DNA of 64,000 nucleotides, taken from Echinometra lucunter. Taxonomy: Eukaryota > Echinodermata > Echinoidea > Camarodonta > Echinometridae. Under the pieces are notes generated by a model. The model ran no database searches, was not told where the DNA came from, and saw nothing but the letters and a program-made list of their open reading frames with translations. The DNA is taken from assembly GCA_029962745.1 (NCBI GenBank), contig CM057156.1, forward strand, positions 27,594,731 to 27,658,730, written 5' to 3'. The position numbers and the translations under genes are program-made. Positions 21,757 through 34,534 of this stretch are shown piece by piece (positions within the stretch are counted from its first letter, which is position 1; every line of letters starts with the position of its first letter).

Positions 21757-24518
21757 AAACAAAAGTAAAACAAAACACATCATTTTGATAGTCGGAGACA
21801 TTTCCCTGGAGTCGGAAACATTTTTTTGCCCTTTTTTTCTGTATTATGGGTACCATGATAAAGACAACAGAATAAAGAGTAAAACACTGTGACCAGACTT
21901 CATTATAGTTTTGCAAAGAACAAAGTGCCCATGAGGTGATTAATGGGTATGAATGTGCATCAACTGGTCGAAATTATGAAATCTATATCCTCCTCTGCGA
22001 TCATACTCATATTAAAATGTATATATTTACATTATAACTATGTTTTCTATATGTAGGGCCTAATGATTGTAATCCTGCATATCCTCAACCCCCTCACCAT
22101 GCTCACGGGGGCGGATCGGGTATCCAGGTAAATGGGAGGGAACAATAATACAAAAACAAACCCCCCCCCCTCCCCCCCCCCCCCCAAAAAAGGGACATCC
22201 TTGGATTTCCAGGTAATTTGAGAGTCTAAAATAAAACTTTTTTAAAGCTGAAAATCGATAAGGGGAACAATAATGTCTGCTTATGCAATTTTGTTTTAAA
22301 GGGGACAGTAGTTGGTTGTGCCTCCACCCCACCCCGAAATCTCCCATTCCTTCTCCCCCCCCCCTTCCCGGATATTCGACTATACGCGAAAATCAGGGAC
22401 TTTCCCTTGTTAGATGCAAGTCTTCTGTATCACTCATCGTCTTCACACTTCGCTGATAAATGACGTCACACGATCAACACCTCCACCCCTCTCTTCCTGG
22501 TGTGGTTCCTGTGGATTCACCCCTGACCCGATACCAACTCCATAGTCAAAGAGAGGGGCACTGCAGCACCCCTAGGTTAGATCTTTAAGGTAAACGGCAA
22601 CCCGGTGGAAAATGTGGTTGCTGCAATTAAAATCACTGATATATCTTGTAAAGGCGCTATTACTTTAATACTGCTTTTGATACCATTTGAATATAGCAAA
22701 TTTTGATGATTTGAAATGGTCTCAAAAGCATGCAGATTATTTATTTCACAATTTTGTACAAATAAGACTTGAAAAAGAACATGATAAGAATATCAATTAA
22801 TTAATATTCCATTTTCAGAATAGGAATGAAAAGAATTATATCTGTACTGTAAAAACAACTATAACATACCAGAGTAACTTCAACTTCAGGGCGTGTGATT
22901 CTAATTAAACTGAACCTAACTTCCTAAGTCATCCCTAGAAATAAATATATCTATAATACTGGGGTCTTTACCCTCGTAGTAGTATTCCGCTCATGAAATT
23001 GATGTCTTATACAAGTACAAGTGACTCTGAACCTTTGACCTTCCAATGTGCTACAAATCATTTCATTCACATTCTGGCCCAATATTCCAAGCCAATATTC
23101 ACAAGGGGTTCCAAAAAAACCACATAATTCACTCGACTCCGGGCTGACTGGGAGACTGGCCAAAAGCTATAGTCAAAGTGTGAATTATGTGGTTTTTGCC
23201 ACAAAATAATGCGCGGGTAACGATAAGGGTTTTTGAAAGTCGTCTCCGGAAGACATTGGGAGTTAACGGTTGTTTCTAGCCTCGGTGGAAAAGATTTGGG
23301 GTTCTACTGTGATCAAGCTCCGAGCATCTCCTCTTTCTCTAAATATTCAATGACCGCTCCCATCTTGATGGTTCAACGATGATGGGGTCACTAACCACGC
23401 TACTCCTCTGGAGAACAAATATGTCCTTGTTGTCATAGTGATGTTTCTAATGTCGGAAGTGGAATGACTCTTCTCATCATTAGTTTGATTTGTTCATTTA
23501 TCTTTTTTTTTTCTTCTTGTTAATTGATGTTTATCAGCAACTAAGATTTCTTTCTTGTTTCCTAAATTCCTACGTTTCCTACAAAGTGATTTAAGAATTC
23601 GGACCAAAGCAAGGAGAGGAAGTGGTTGTTATGCCATAGGATTCTAGTGAAATTCATGTTCTTTGCGTTCTTGGGCTCTTGTATGTGTTGTATTATTCCA
23701 ATATATTCGCTTAGATGCTAACAACATCAATAAACAAGACAAGAACAATTTCGAATATAAATGAAAATAAATTATGTAAATCTACGATTATGAATTAACA
23801 CATATTGCGTTAGATAAGAAATCAAAAGAAATTTTCATCAGTGTCGAAGTTTGTTAATAAAACTTCCTCCCCCCCCAAAAAAAAAATATATGTATATATC
23901 ATTTCTTCTGTTTGTGATAGTGGAGCTGATATTTTTAAGGTCACATTCAGTGTGTACTCCCAACATTAAGCATGAGGTGAAACTGATTAATAGGAAATAG
24001 ATTGATATCGCATGCGGATCAATGTGCGAATCATTTTGAGAGCGGATTTAAATGTGACTGAAAATTTCCTATTTTTCTCCCATTTCGACTTCAATACAAG
24101 ATGAAAAGCCGATGAACTTTCTCATAACAGGCCTACTTCAGTGAACCTTTTCACCTCGACATAGAAAGACAGATTTTAACTTTTCCACTACATATTTAAT
24201 TCATATTAGTTTTATTATCTCTCTTGTTTGTGTCAAAGTTAATTGTTTTTGGATTATCGCGCTGCCGACATCAACTACTTTTTTTTGCGGATGATTTAAA
24301 TTTCCAGTTTTACGTGTAAGCAAATGTTCATCCAGATAATTTCTAAGGAAACATCACATTTATGTTGATTGATGAGCACTTCACGATCAATATGAAAGGA
24401 ATGTACGACTACTGCCAAATAATCAGAGATTCTTACATTATAAGGTTTCATGAGAACATGCGAGGTGATGCTGCGGGGTTGTGGCTGTATACCCAAGTGC
24501 GCCGGAAAGGTCCCAGCT
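21757..24518. other. Intergenic, nothing recognised
   Basis: Mixed AT-rich and poly-C DNA (for example 22161-22185 and 22357-22366). Short open frames lack any family signature and I see no splice-linked exons. Confidence 0.5.
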
Positions 24519-24963
24519 TGGGGGAGGCAAACACTCTTAAAGGGCCCACCTCAAACCTTGATGGGGCCTCATACAGCCCTAATCACCCCCCCCCCCCCGA
24601 ACAAGCACATTTCTCCTCTTTTATTAATATTTCTTCATATTTAAAAAGTGTAAGGTTTAGAAGTTTTCATTGAGAAAATAAAGAAAGCTTATATTATTTG
24701 ATCACGATTATTTTTTCCCCATCATCTCTCTTCATTAGTACTGGGGGAGGCAAACACTCTTGGGGGCCCACCTCAAACCTTTATGGGGCCTCATACAGCC
24801 CTAACCGCCCCCCCCCCCCCCGAACAAGCACATTTCTCTACTTTTGATATTTCTTCATATTCAAAAGTTTAAGGTTTAGAATTTTTCATTGAGAAAATAA
24901 AGAAAGCTTATAGTTATTTGATCAGGATTATTTTTTCCCCATCATCTCTCTTCATTAGTACTG
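24519..24963. repeat. Tandem duplication of a 223-bp unit
   Basis: The unit begins 'tgggggaggcaaacactctt' and ends 'cttcattagtact'. It is present at 24519-24741 and again at 24742-24963 with few differences. Each copy contains a 'ggggcctcatacagcccta' segment and a poly-C run of 13 or more. Non-coding. Confidence 0.9.
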
Positions 24964-25815
24964 AAAGAGGATTATTTATTCACCGCTGGGTAGCATGATA
25001 GGATAGCGTGAGAGGTTTAAGAGACAGGGTTATGAATGGCATACAGGCACATTTTCGTGATGGGGCCGACTCCTTTTTGCCCGAAAAAGCAACTCTTCTG
25101 TTTCACAACTTTGTCCGCACGAGCGAAGCGAGCGCCCAAACTTTTTTTAAAAAAACAAAGTTTGGTGGTGAAAATATGCAGAAATTTTCATGTTCCGGCA
25201 GTGCCCAAATATGAGAAATTACGGACACCCTTACGTCAATATGATTATGAGGATACTCGGGGGGGGGGGGGGGATAGGACTTTTACTAATTAAAATATTG
25301 CCTTCTTGAACACATATGAGCAATCTTAGCCTTCATACTATGACTAAAGACTGCATGTGCAAGTCATGCAGGTCGCTCAGTGCTTAAGAACACTGAATTA
25401 TGTGGGCCTTGTTAATAAGCAGAGGGGGCGGCGAAAAGTGATTTGCCCTAACCTGCTCTTCTACACGACTAGAAAGCTAATCGCATTACCGCAAACTGAT
25501 TTGTAATGGGGGGGGGGGGGGGTTATCCTCCCCGAATGAAGCAAGGCAGCTGCCCGCTTTTTCATGGATGATAGACAGAATTTCTAAATAGTGAGAAACA
25601 TTGCATCTAATCAATATGTACGAGGGAGCGTATAGCGACCGAGTAAAAAAAAAAAGATTTTTGAATGCTGAGAGTTTGCATTTTAGAGCATTATGCTTAT
25701 TTTACAGGGTTGTAGTGCAATCTTATGATCCGAAATTTTTCTTTTTTCTTGCGAGGGGGCCCGGGGGATGATTGGGGCAACTGCCCCGCTATAACACAAC
25801 TCTCTTGGGTTTGTG

Positions 25816-25855
<40 letters not shown>

Positions 25856-26856
25856 ACATTATTCCAGCCGTCTTGAAACGGTATGGTAAATTTCATTTTC
25901 GATCAGCATGATCGGTAACGATATATGTTATAAAATTTTGTCCTAAAAACTATCGTCATCTATCATATCTGCAGAGTAATTGAAACTCTCCTCTTTTAGA
26001 TGTGGTTCGAATTTCAAAACTGATATAGTTTTACGAAATGTTCGGATGATCTTTTTTGTGATTGTAGGTAAGCAATTTACCTCAGTGCACTGATAAAAAT
26101 GTTTGCATGTATCCCAAACTCACATTTTCTCTTATTGTTTTCAATTACTTACAGTACCTTTAAACAACTACATGGAAATAAGTAGCCAATAAGGCATTAG
26201 GGCACCGCGACGCGTCGTACAGACTCATTTTGTATTCGATGAAATTAGACTGAAAATAATGTACATTATACTGCAACTCCGTCACAGAACTTTGGTTGGA
26301 TATAAGCCAACATGCCGGGCCAAATGTACCAATCTTTATCATACTTATGATATAGATGTTTTCCATTTATCTCTGCCCCCACCTCTCTCTCCCCTCTCAC
26401 ATAAAATTTTCTTTCTCATTATTCCCTCCATTTCTCTCTTTCTGACACCCTTTATTCTTCCCCCCCCCCCCTCTTGACATCCCTCTCCCCATCCCTACTT
26501 ATCCTATCCCCCTTTCCCTTTTCTCTCTAGTATCTCTCTATATAAGAATAGCCCATTAGGGACATAATACTCAGCAATCTTATTTTGTTGAACTCGAAAT
26601 TTTTATCAATAAGTAATTTCATATGAGTGGACTATTATCTTAAAACCGATTATCACTATATAGACAATTACCACTAGGACGACTACGACTGCGACAAATT
26701 GCCCCGGACACTTTGTAAGATTTCCTTTTCTTCACTCATGCGCTTTCTTGTCTTTCAGTTTATTTCTCCACTTTTTAATTTCTATCCTCCTCCTATAATT
26801 ATGCAAGATGCAGGCCTGCAACTATGGGGAAAGGGTGCGAGGGGTACTTGCGCACA
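24964..26856. other. Intergenic, nothing recognised
   Basis: Contains G-runs (about 25260 and 25508), a (CT)n tract (about 25818-25851), 'gcgagcgaagcgagcgc'-type words near 25120 and pyrimidine-rich DNA at 26370-26530. No gene seen. Confidence 0.5.
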
Positions 26857-26922
26857 CACCCACCCCCCCCCCCCACCCCCCCCCCCCCCACACCCCACCC
26901 CCCCCCCCCCCCCCCCCCCCCC
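26857..26922. repeat. Long interrupted poly-C tract
   Basis: About 65 bp of cytosine interrupted by single A or CAC, so the complementary strand is G-rich and could form G-quadruplexes. Pro-rich and Gly-rich open frames across it are artefacts. Confidence 0.95.
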
Positions 26923-27624
26923 ATGCTAGCGACCAGAGGTCCGCTTGACAAAAACAACCAAACCAACAGCAACAAACAAGAGAGAAGGGACCGGTGCGCT
27001 GACCACTGAAAACTGTTAGTCTTCAAAATTGTTCCAAAAAGGCAACTAGAACTTGATTTACAGATAGAAAAATGTGGCCCCCCCCCCCTCTCGGTGCCCT
27101 TGCTTTCACAGACACATTGTCCTCCTAATGTATATTATGTGAATCCTCAGTCAAATTCTTCTTATAGGCCTGAAAACGAACAAAGACAACTTCTTTACTG
27201 CCTTTGTGGCGTTCATATTCATTTTATATGACGGGAAATCTCTCAATTCTGCAAAGTTTTATAATCAACCTATAATATCATGAATATGGTGAAGTTGGTC
27301 ACGTTCATCGTGGTCTTTTACAGGCTTGTTATGAGTCCGTCATTATGAAACTCAAAATTTAGAATACAGAATACAAGCACGCATGTACCACACTACTATT
27401 AATGGAAAATTATGCCGTTCATTAATCCATTTAAACGGGAGGCTTACGTATAGATACACGAATACTTCCCAGTTCCCCCCCCCCCTAAAAAAAAAAAATT
27501 ACTAATTTCGATCTATTATATAGGTCCCTTTGGGACAAATAATTTCACGATTATATGAATTGTTTAGAATGGACTTACTGCCAACATTTTAAATTTTTGA
27601 ATGAATCAATCATTGTCAATGAAA
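26923..27624. other. Intergenic, nothing recognised
   Basis: AT-rich DNA with two short poly-C runs, ending at the second gap. Confidence 0.5.
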
Positions 27625-28124
27625 NNNNNNNNNNNNNNNNNNNNNNNNNNNNNNNNNNNNNNNNNNNNNNNNNNNNNNNNNNNNNNNNNNNNNNNNNNNN
27701 NNNNNNNNNNNNNNNNNNNNNNNNNNNNNNNNNNNNNNNNNNNNNNNNNNNNNNNNNNNNNNNNNNNNNNNNNNNNNNNNNNNNNNNNNNNNNNNNNNNN
27801 NNNNNNNNNNNNNNNNNNNNNNNNNNNNNNNNNNNNNNNNNNNNNNNNNNNNNNNNNNNNNNNNNNNNNNNNNNNNNNNNNNNNNNNNNNNNNNNNNNNN
27901 NNNNNNNNNNNNNNNNNNNNNNNNNNNNNNNNNNNNNNNNNNNNNNNNNNNNNNNNNNNNNNNNNNNNNNNNNNNNNNNNNNNNNNNNNNNNNNNNNNNN
28001 NNNNNNNNNNNNNNNNNNNNNNNNNNNNNNNNNNNNNNNNNNNNNNNNNNNNNNNNNNNNNNNNNNNNNNNNNNNNNNNNNNNNNNNNNNNNNNNNNNNN
28101 NNNNNNNNNNNNNNNNNNNNNNNN
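27625..28124. other. Assembly gap (500 N)
   Basis: Exactly 500 N, probably a placeholder. A pyrimidine minisatellite starts at its right edge, which may explain the break. Confidence 0.99.
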
Positions 28125-28235
28125 CTCTTTCTTCTCCCTATTCATCTCCCTCTCTTCTCCCTATTCATCTCTCTCTTCTCCCTATTCATCTCTCTCCTCC
28201 CTATTCATCTCTCTTCTCCCTCTTTCTCTCTCTCT
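28125..28235. repeat. Pyrimidine minisatellite at gap edge
   Basis: About five tandem units of roughly 20-25 bp on the theme CTTCTCCCTATTCATCTC, degrading into (CT)n. The array is probably truncated by the gap. Confidence 0.88.
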
Positions 28236-30083
28236 CTTTTTCTCTCTATTCTCTCTGTATCATTCTCCCTCCCTCTGACGTTCTACTCTATCCCTGCCTT
28301 CCCAGAACCTCATCAATCTGTATCTCTAGTTTTCTGATTTCTTTCACAGTAACCTGCAATCAAGGTTTGTTCTCCATTTTAACAATGCACATGAAAACAA
28401 CAAAATGAAACATACATCAACATAAAATGTCTCCATTCCTTCTTCAGAAGGGAAAACACTCCCAGTCTTTAATAATAGTTTTCAACAATATTATATTGCA
28501 AACTCTACTCTCTCTTATTGTTGCATAATATCAGAGGCATTTATATTATATACATATATCATAATATCAATGGTCATGACACATCTTGTCATATCAACTG
28601 CATTATACTTTTTTTTTCTTTCGTTATAAACCGATTATCTAAACCAAGGTACTGTTTAGAGGGCCTGGTTGAATAAGATGGTATAAAACTAGATTCTGAA
28701 TAATATTATAATAGTACAAGATTCCTGACAATCCTGAGACAGGCATTCCTTTAAACAATTACCATCAACTCAAAGAAAAATTGCATAATATTTCTGATAT
28801 ACAATATCATGAATATGCAATATCATGAATATGCATGCAGTTTTGAGAAGAGTCCCACTAAATGTCTGTGATAAATATACACATGTATTGTAACTTGTTA
28901 GATGAAAAAAAAAACGAAGATCAGATTCCAGCTTCTTACAATGTAGGAAGCAATCTACATGACAGAAATACCCAACAATAATAAAGATATGTAGTTAAGA
29001 AAAAGGCAAGCACATTCAAAAGAATTTGCACAGCATTCTTACAGTTACATGATTAATTAATTCAGAACAACACAATTCCAAGTTGATCATAATGCGTACA
29101 TTGTTTGCTCTAGCTTTGCAAATTCCTTCTTCTCAGCAAAAGACAAGTTGAAATTATCTGAAAAAGGTTGAAACAAAAGAAAACACTAACTTGATGGGTC
29201 TTTTCCCAAATGAATCCTGATTAATGACTGACAAGGCAAATGCCAATCTGGGTGACTCAAGTCATCAAATTATCTGACTAAATCCCGCTGATTAAAACCA
29301 CCGCCGCATGAGCCGCACAGCAGAAGAGATGGGCAAACTCTGTGGCTCTAGCGTTTAGCAGTTAACGTATGGTGTCTAAATGGGGAAACAGGGTTAGGCT
29401 GGGTGAGAAGCTCTCGATATAAATCGATTGTGAAATGATTAAGAGATAGTGGTTACACACAATTGAGCTATGGTAGCATCTGTTCCAGCTTATCAGACAA
29501 AAGTCACAAGAAGAACTTGTTGCTGTACCAGAAGCATAGATTACTGAAAGCAAATGAAGCTTACAGTTTGAAACTTTGAACCCAATATGCAGTACATGTA
29601 CATCACGTTATAAACAAATGACCTCTGTATAGCCCCTTGATCTTCGAACAAGGCAGTTCTTATGAACTTATGAAGGCAATTAAAAAATAATTAAGTATTA
29701 AACAATTAATAAGCATCACCTCCCTAAAAGGCTTGTTAGGGTGGTTTGTAATCACAAAATATGGTCATAAAATTCTACACTTGCGGCAATAAAAGCACAA
29801 CCACCTACCAGTCATCATATGAAAATAGAATACTGCATGAATTATTAAGATAGCAATCTACAACTAAATCTTTTTCTAACAGGAAATGAATTAATTCTAT
29901 AGTTTCCAGGGAAACATACTGTTCTGAGATTTATTGCTAGAAATTTTTTTTTTTAACACTTCTTTTCGAAAGTCATTTCTTTTCAAGATTGGTAGCAGAA
30001 AACCATTGACAAACAAGTAATAAACCAAAGCCTACAACTACCAATAGTCCAGTAATACTGAATACTGATTTATTACTTCAATG
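28236..30083. other. AT-rich non-coding DNA, possible distal 3' flank of FEM1
   Basis: No gene recognised. The DNA is uniformly AT-rich, without the poly-C runs of the preceding block. Confidence 0.5.
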
Positions 30084-30157
30084 AGACAATTTATTTCTAT
30101 TCCTCTTGCACTCATGTTTCATCATTTGAATGCAAGAGGAATATAAAGAAATTGTCT
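30084..30157. other. 74-nt foldback of pre-miRNA size
   Basis: Left arm 30084-30114 and right arm 30127-30157 pair over 31 positions with 3 mismatches, leaving a 12-nt loop (TGTTTCATCATT). Each arm contains TATTCCTCTTGCA or its complement. A second, shorter copy (stem CTTGCATTCA, same type of loop) follows at about 30164-30195. The shape fits a miRNA precursor, but a small inverted-repeat transposon is equally possible. I do not recognise the sequence as a known miRNA. Confidence 0.5.
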
Positions 30158-30195
30158 AATTCCTCTTGCATTCATGTATCATCATTTGAATGCAA

Positions 30196-30749
30196 GTTCT
30201 TAAAACTGGGTTGAGTAGATTGTAAAGAACCAAAATATACAAGCTTTTCACATATCATATGAGAACCAGAATGCATTATTTCCTCTCAGGATACAAGCTA
30301 TTCACTACTAAATTTTCTCTTTCCATGAACGTAAGTCTGTGGTGGTGCCACATGTTGTTCCTTTTACGATTTGAAAAGTGCATTCGTTACCAGTTATCAC
30401 CAGCGTCATAGGCTATCAATTTGTGTAGGAATTTAGGGGAAATCACACATGGGTCTAGGCTACTAGTACCTCCTAACCAACCTCAGCCAAAGAAGTTTCT
30501 CCTAACTGCAACTTATACTTCCTCTTGAAAAATGTACATGTACTTCAGTTCCAGAACACGATAAACTGATACAGGATATATGGTACTACCGTATGTCCGA
30601 ACAAATCAGACAAGTTTACAGGGACATGTGAGGGTTGGATTCTCAACTGTGATGGACCTTGTATCTTTCTTTTACTACATGTAGATGGCTCTTGTATAAT
30701 ATCTTGCAATTAAGCACAGAAGTGGGGGAAATCAAATGCAAGTCATATA
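30196..30749. other. Non-coding DNA, nothing recognised
   Basis: AT-rich DNA with TACATGTA motifs at about 30534 and 30677. No gene seen. Confidence 0.5.
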
Positions 30750-31148
30750 GAGCACTGAAGCGATGACGTCACAAAAAACTTTTTTGGGGAATTTCAGAAT
30801 TTCGGATACCATGTCTCAATGGAGCATGATGAAAAACATCCACAGCCCAAATTTTATGGGAATCGGCTAATGGGGACCTGATAAGAGGCCACATGATTAC
30901 CTACATGTACCTAGCCCCATCAGTGTATATTGGCCTGGTTCTAAATCTAAACAGTTAGGAACCAGGCCAATTTACACTGATTTCAAAGGGGATAATTAGG
31001 CATTCATGTGGCCATACCTTGGGCCACTGTGAACCAATTCACGTCAAATTTGGTGTATGGAGGTTTTTCATTATGCTCTGCCGGAATATAGTCATGAAAA
31101 TGCTCAAATGCAAAAAACAAAATCTGATGACGTCACACTTCAGTACTT
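30750..31148. mobile_element. 400-bp foldback MITE with CRE sites in its ends
   Basis: The ends GAGCACTGAAGCGATGACGTCA and the inverted form near 31128-31148 pair. Pairing continues inward ('gagcatgatgaaaaac' with 'gtttttcattatgctc') to a central hairpin (TGGCCTGGTTC / GAACCAGGCCA). TATA flanks both ends (30746-30749 and 31149-31152). Each arm has a perfect TGACGTCA (30764-30771 and 31128-31135). Non-coding. Confidence 0.8.
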
Positions 31149-34100
31149 TATAGGCAGGGCTCAACCCTAATTTTTTTTGTAGGCGGTCATGATCGAAGTT
31201 CCGGGCTCAGTATGTATTGAGCCATGTTAAAATTTCTTGATTTATGGGGGTCTGCACCAAAATTTTAAGGTCCTGATTGCTTGTTAATATCGAACCCTGC
31301 TTATAGGGGATTCTTACTAGATGACTGTCAATTAGAGCTCATTTTTTGCAACATTTTAAAGGAAGGAACCAGGAACCAGGTGAATTTTTTCAGAATAAAC
31401 CTGCAAACTAATAAATACAGTTGGAAAAAAAGTTTACCATTGTGAACATACTGTATTATAATTGGAATTGAAAAGGGGGCAAAGCAAATGCTAGTAATGA
31501 AAATCTAAGTTGAACTAAATGGTTCAACATATGAGGACAAATAGTGCAATACCTCTCTATGTAAGCAAAATGATATGAGGTAATGCCTTCTGGCTATCAC
31601 TATCAACAGACAACCTAAGAACATAAACTTATTATTTCCCATTTTCTGTCACTCACATTGCATCTAACTGGAGACCTGATCCTTTTTGACTACATGTAAA
31701 TAATACTTTTAGATATACATGTACATGTAATTACTGAACCCTTACTCTACAAAATGAGGTGAGATTTGATCAAAAGGGCACCCGTTATCAACATATTATA
31801 CATAAAGAATACAAAGATAAAGAGCGAGGGTAAATGGCCTTGATCTAATCATTCCATGAAAACTCAACAAAGGTTCGAGACTTTGAGAGCACTTGATAAA
31901 TAAAAATTGTGAAGTATAAATTATGTCTTCTTTCTTTTTTCAGTAGTTTAGCAATATACATGTACGTACATGTAACTACATGTACAACCAGTAAATGACA
32001 TTACTAATCCTTACAACGAAATAATCATATTTCGGATAGTCTGAATAAAAATATTTGCGAGGAAAACCTGGCATTACACTTTCAAAGAGTGAACTTACAG
32101 TTACCGATATCATTATCATTTTTCATATTGTTTCACAGACCAAATACACTGTATGCACAAAGATTTTGAGTTATCGGTACACATATTGCAGTTACTTGGC
32201 AAACCTGCAATAAATTTCATCTGTATTACAAAGTTAGCCTTTTGTTTCCTCTTGGAGCTATTCCGAAATGGTCATAAATTTTCAACACAAAGAAAATTCA
32301 GGAGGCCACTTGAAAGTTGAAATGTACTGTATGGGAGCTATTTTGGTACATAAAATAATGAAAGAATCACTAATATTCCAAATTTCTCTTCATTGTGAAC
32401 GAACAAGAGGTGAACACGTAACATTATCTTTCTGTAAAAACATATTGCTGAATTTGTAAGAACTTCTTTGAGATGACCAGTCTACCTTTGTCTATCTATC
32501 ATCTGAACTTCCCTTCATCTTTCCCCTAATTGATAGCTTCCCTGCCCTAGAGAGTATGTACTAGGCTGCACCCATGGTGGGGGGGGGGGGGGGGGGCCTG
32601 TTGTGACACCTTGCTATTTCCCTAATCAACCATACACAGATAGGAAAGGTCTTGTTACAGCAGACTAATGGGTGGAATATTTGGTCCATCCTTGTATCAT
32701 CTGTGCACAGAGAGTAAGCATGATCATTCAACATTGGAATTTTCAAACATCTTTCTTTAGCCAAGTTCAAGAATGGAGGGAAGAGCTTTATCACATAAGA
32801 AATGCAGTCGCACACCTACGAAAATTAGCTTGTGGTTATGGGGGTGTTGGTTGGTGTAGCAGTAGTGAGACTAATTACTGCAAAAACATCAGACTGAAAT
32901 CAATTGGTTTTTTTTGTCCCCTTGCCATATATCCTCTTGGGAAAGGTGGGCGATCAGACGAGGGGCCGAGACTGATTCGATTACACACTGACTGAAGTAA
33001 TTTCATGACCCATCTACAATTTTACCTGACAAAATACACGTATCTTTTGCCAAAATGTGCACATGATGATACTCCAGTTCAGTCTGACTTTCACTATCTA
33101 GCAATGAAATGTGATTATGAATATTTGTTCTTGATTTTGGAAAGTTCTACATTGATGGTACATGTAATTTGGCACTTTACTATTACACCCTAAAATGAAA
33201 ATATACATGCAATTAGTAGCTGTCTATGTAAATCAAACCTTGCACTAAATCTATTCTGAAGACATGGCATTTCATGTCAGATCAGAGTCCATTTCCAATA
33301 TTCCAGGTACTGACAGCCCTGGTGATAGCCAACTATTTCCTGTAAATACTGCATTACTACTCATAGAAAATAATACCCTTTGGTTAACCTTATGAGTGGA
33401 ATATGGTACATGTATCTATAAGGAGACTTCCTCAGGACAAAGTACAAATTTCAGGGCAAAAAACTTTGCTTGATTTTACAGGAAATAGGAATATTACAAA
33501 ATGGGTCTCGAGTCCTTTCCAATAAGAGGGTCATACAAATGTACAAATGTTACAGCCTCAACATAAAACAGAAATGAGGTGGAACATTTGTCTTTAGAAA
33601 TCTACTTAATATGAAGTTGAAATCGTATTTTTGTGACCAGTGAAGAAATTTGTGAAAAAAATAATGAATTGTTGGAGAAATATTCCCTTTGGTCAGACTA
33701 TATACCGGTATTTACTTCTTGAATGATCTGATTTAGAGATAAAAAAAACTCTATAATTAGGCATAATAATTGGCTTCCAGTGAATGCATTCCTTTTGTGT
33801 GCTAAAACAAAAAATATATTGTTCCTTACTAAGGAAGAACAGAATTTGCAAAGCAAATATTTCTAGCATACAGGAAAACTAAGAAGTTGGTGCAGTATTT
33901 TCATACTCAATACATTCATACTCAATACATGTATTACAAGTACGTTCATGTATGCTCCTAACAAATGCAAATTTACAGGACTCATTTTTTGCCAGGATCT
34001 GCAGTCTACATGTATCATAAATATGTTTGCATTATATCTGAATGATTTTGTTGTTCTCATTGCTACTTTTGATTAACATTCAAACAGTACTGTGCATAGT

Positions 34101-34534
34101 GCGCAATACTAGTTCATGCATACAGCACAATTTCTTTTTCTTCTAAACTTTGAATGTGCTACAGAAATTTAAATAAAATCATTCTCAAGAATCAAATGCA
34201 GTGAATAAACTGAATGAGCATAGAACAGTTGGATTCTGATAATTGTGCAGCATTTCTAAAAGAAATATAAGTCTCTGGAGTAAAATCTATATAATACAAC
34301 AGAAAACAGCACAGGACAAAATAAAAAGATTTCAAAAACCAAAAAACCCAGTAATGACAACTAAAAAGAAAGAAAGAAAAAAAAAAAAAAACTTCAGTAA
34401 TACATTGTATGAATATGAAAATATCTCTGTATAATGTGTAGACATCTGAACTGGATACAGAAATCAATTTATCAACTACCCAAATCAAATTGCAGACAAA
34501 ACTGATAAACCAATAAGCTATAACCATTCCACAT
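31149..34534 (-). other. Probable 3' UTR / 3' flank of FEM1
   Basis: About 3.4 kb of AT-rich DNA downstream of the FEM1 stop, with many TACATGTA palindromes and a G20 run at about 32578-32597. No other gene was recognised. The polyadenylation site cannot be fixed. Confidence 0.45.
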
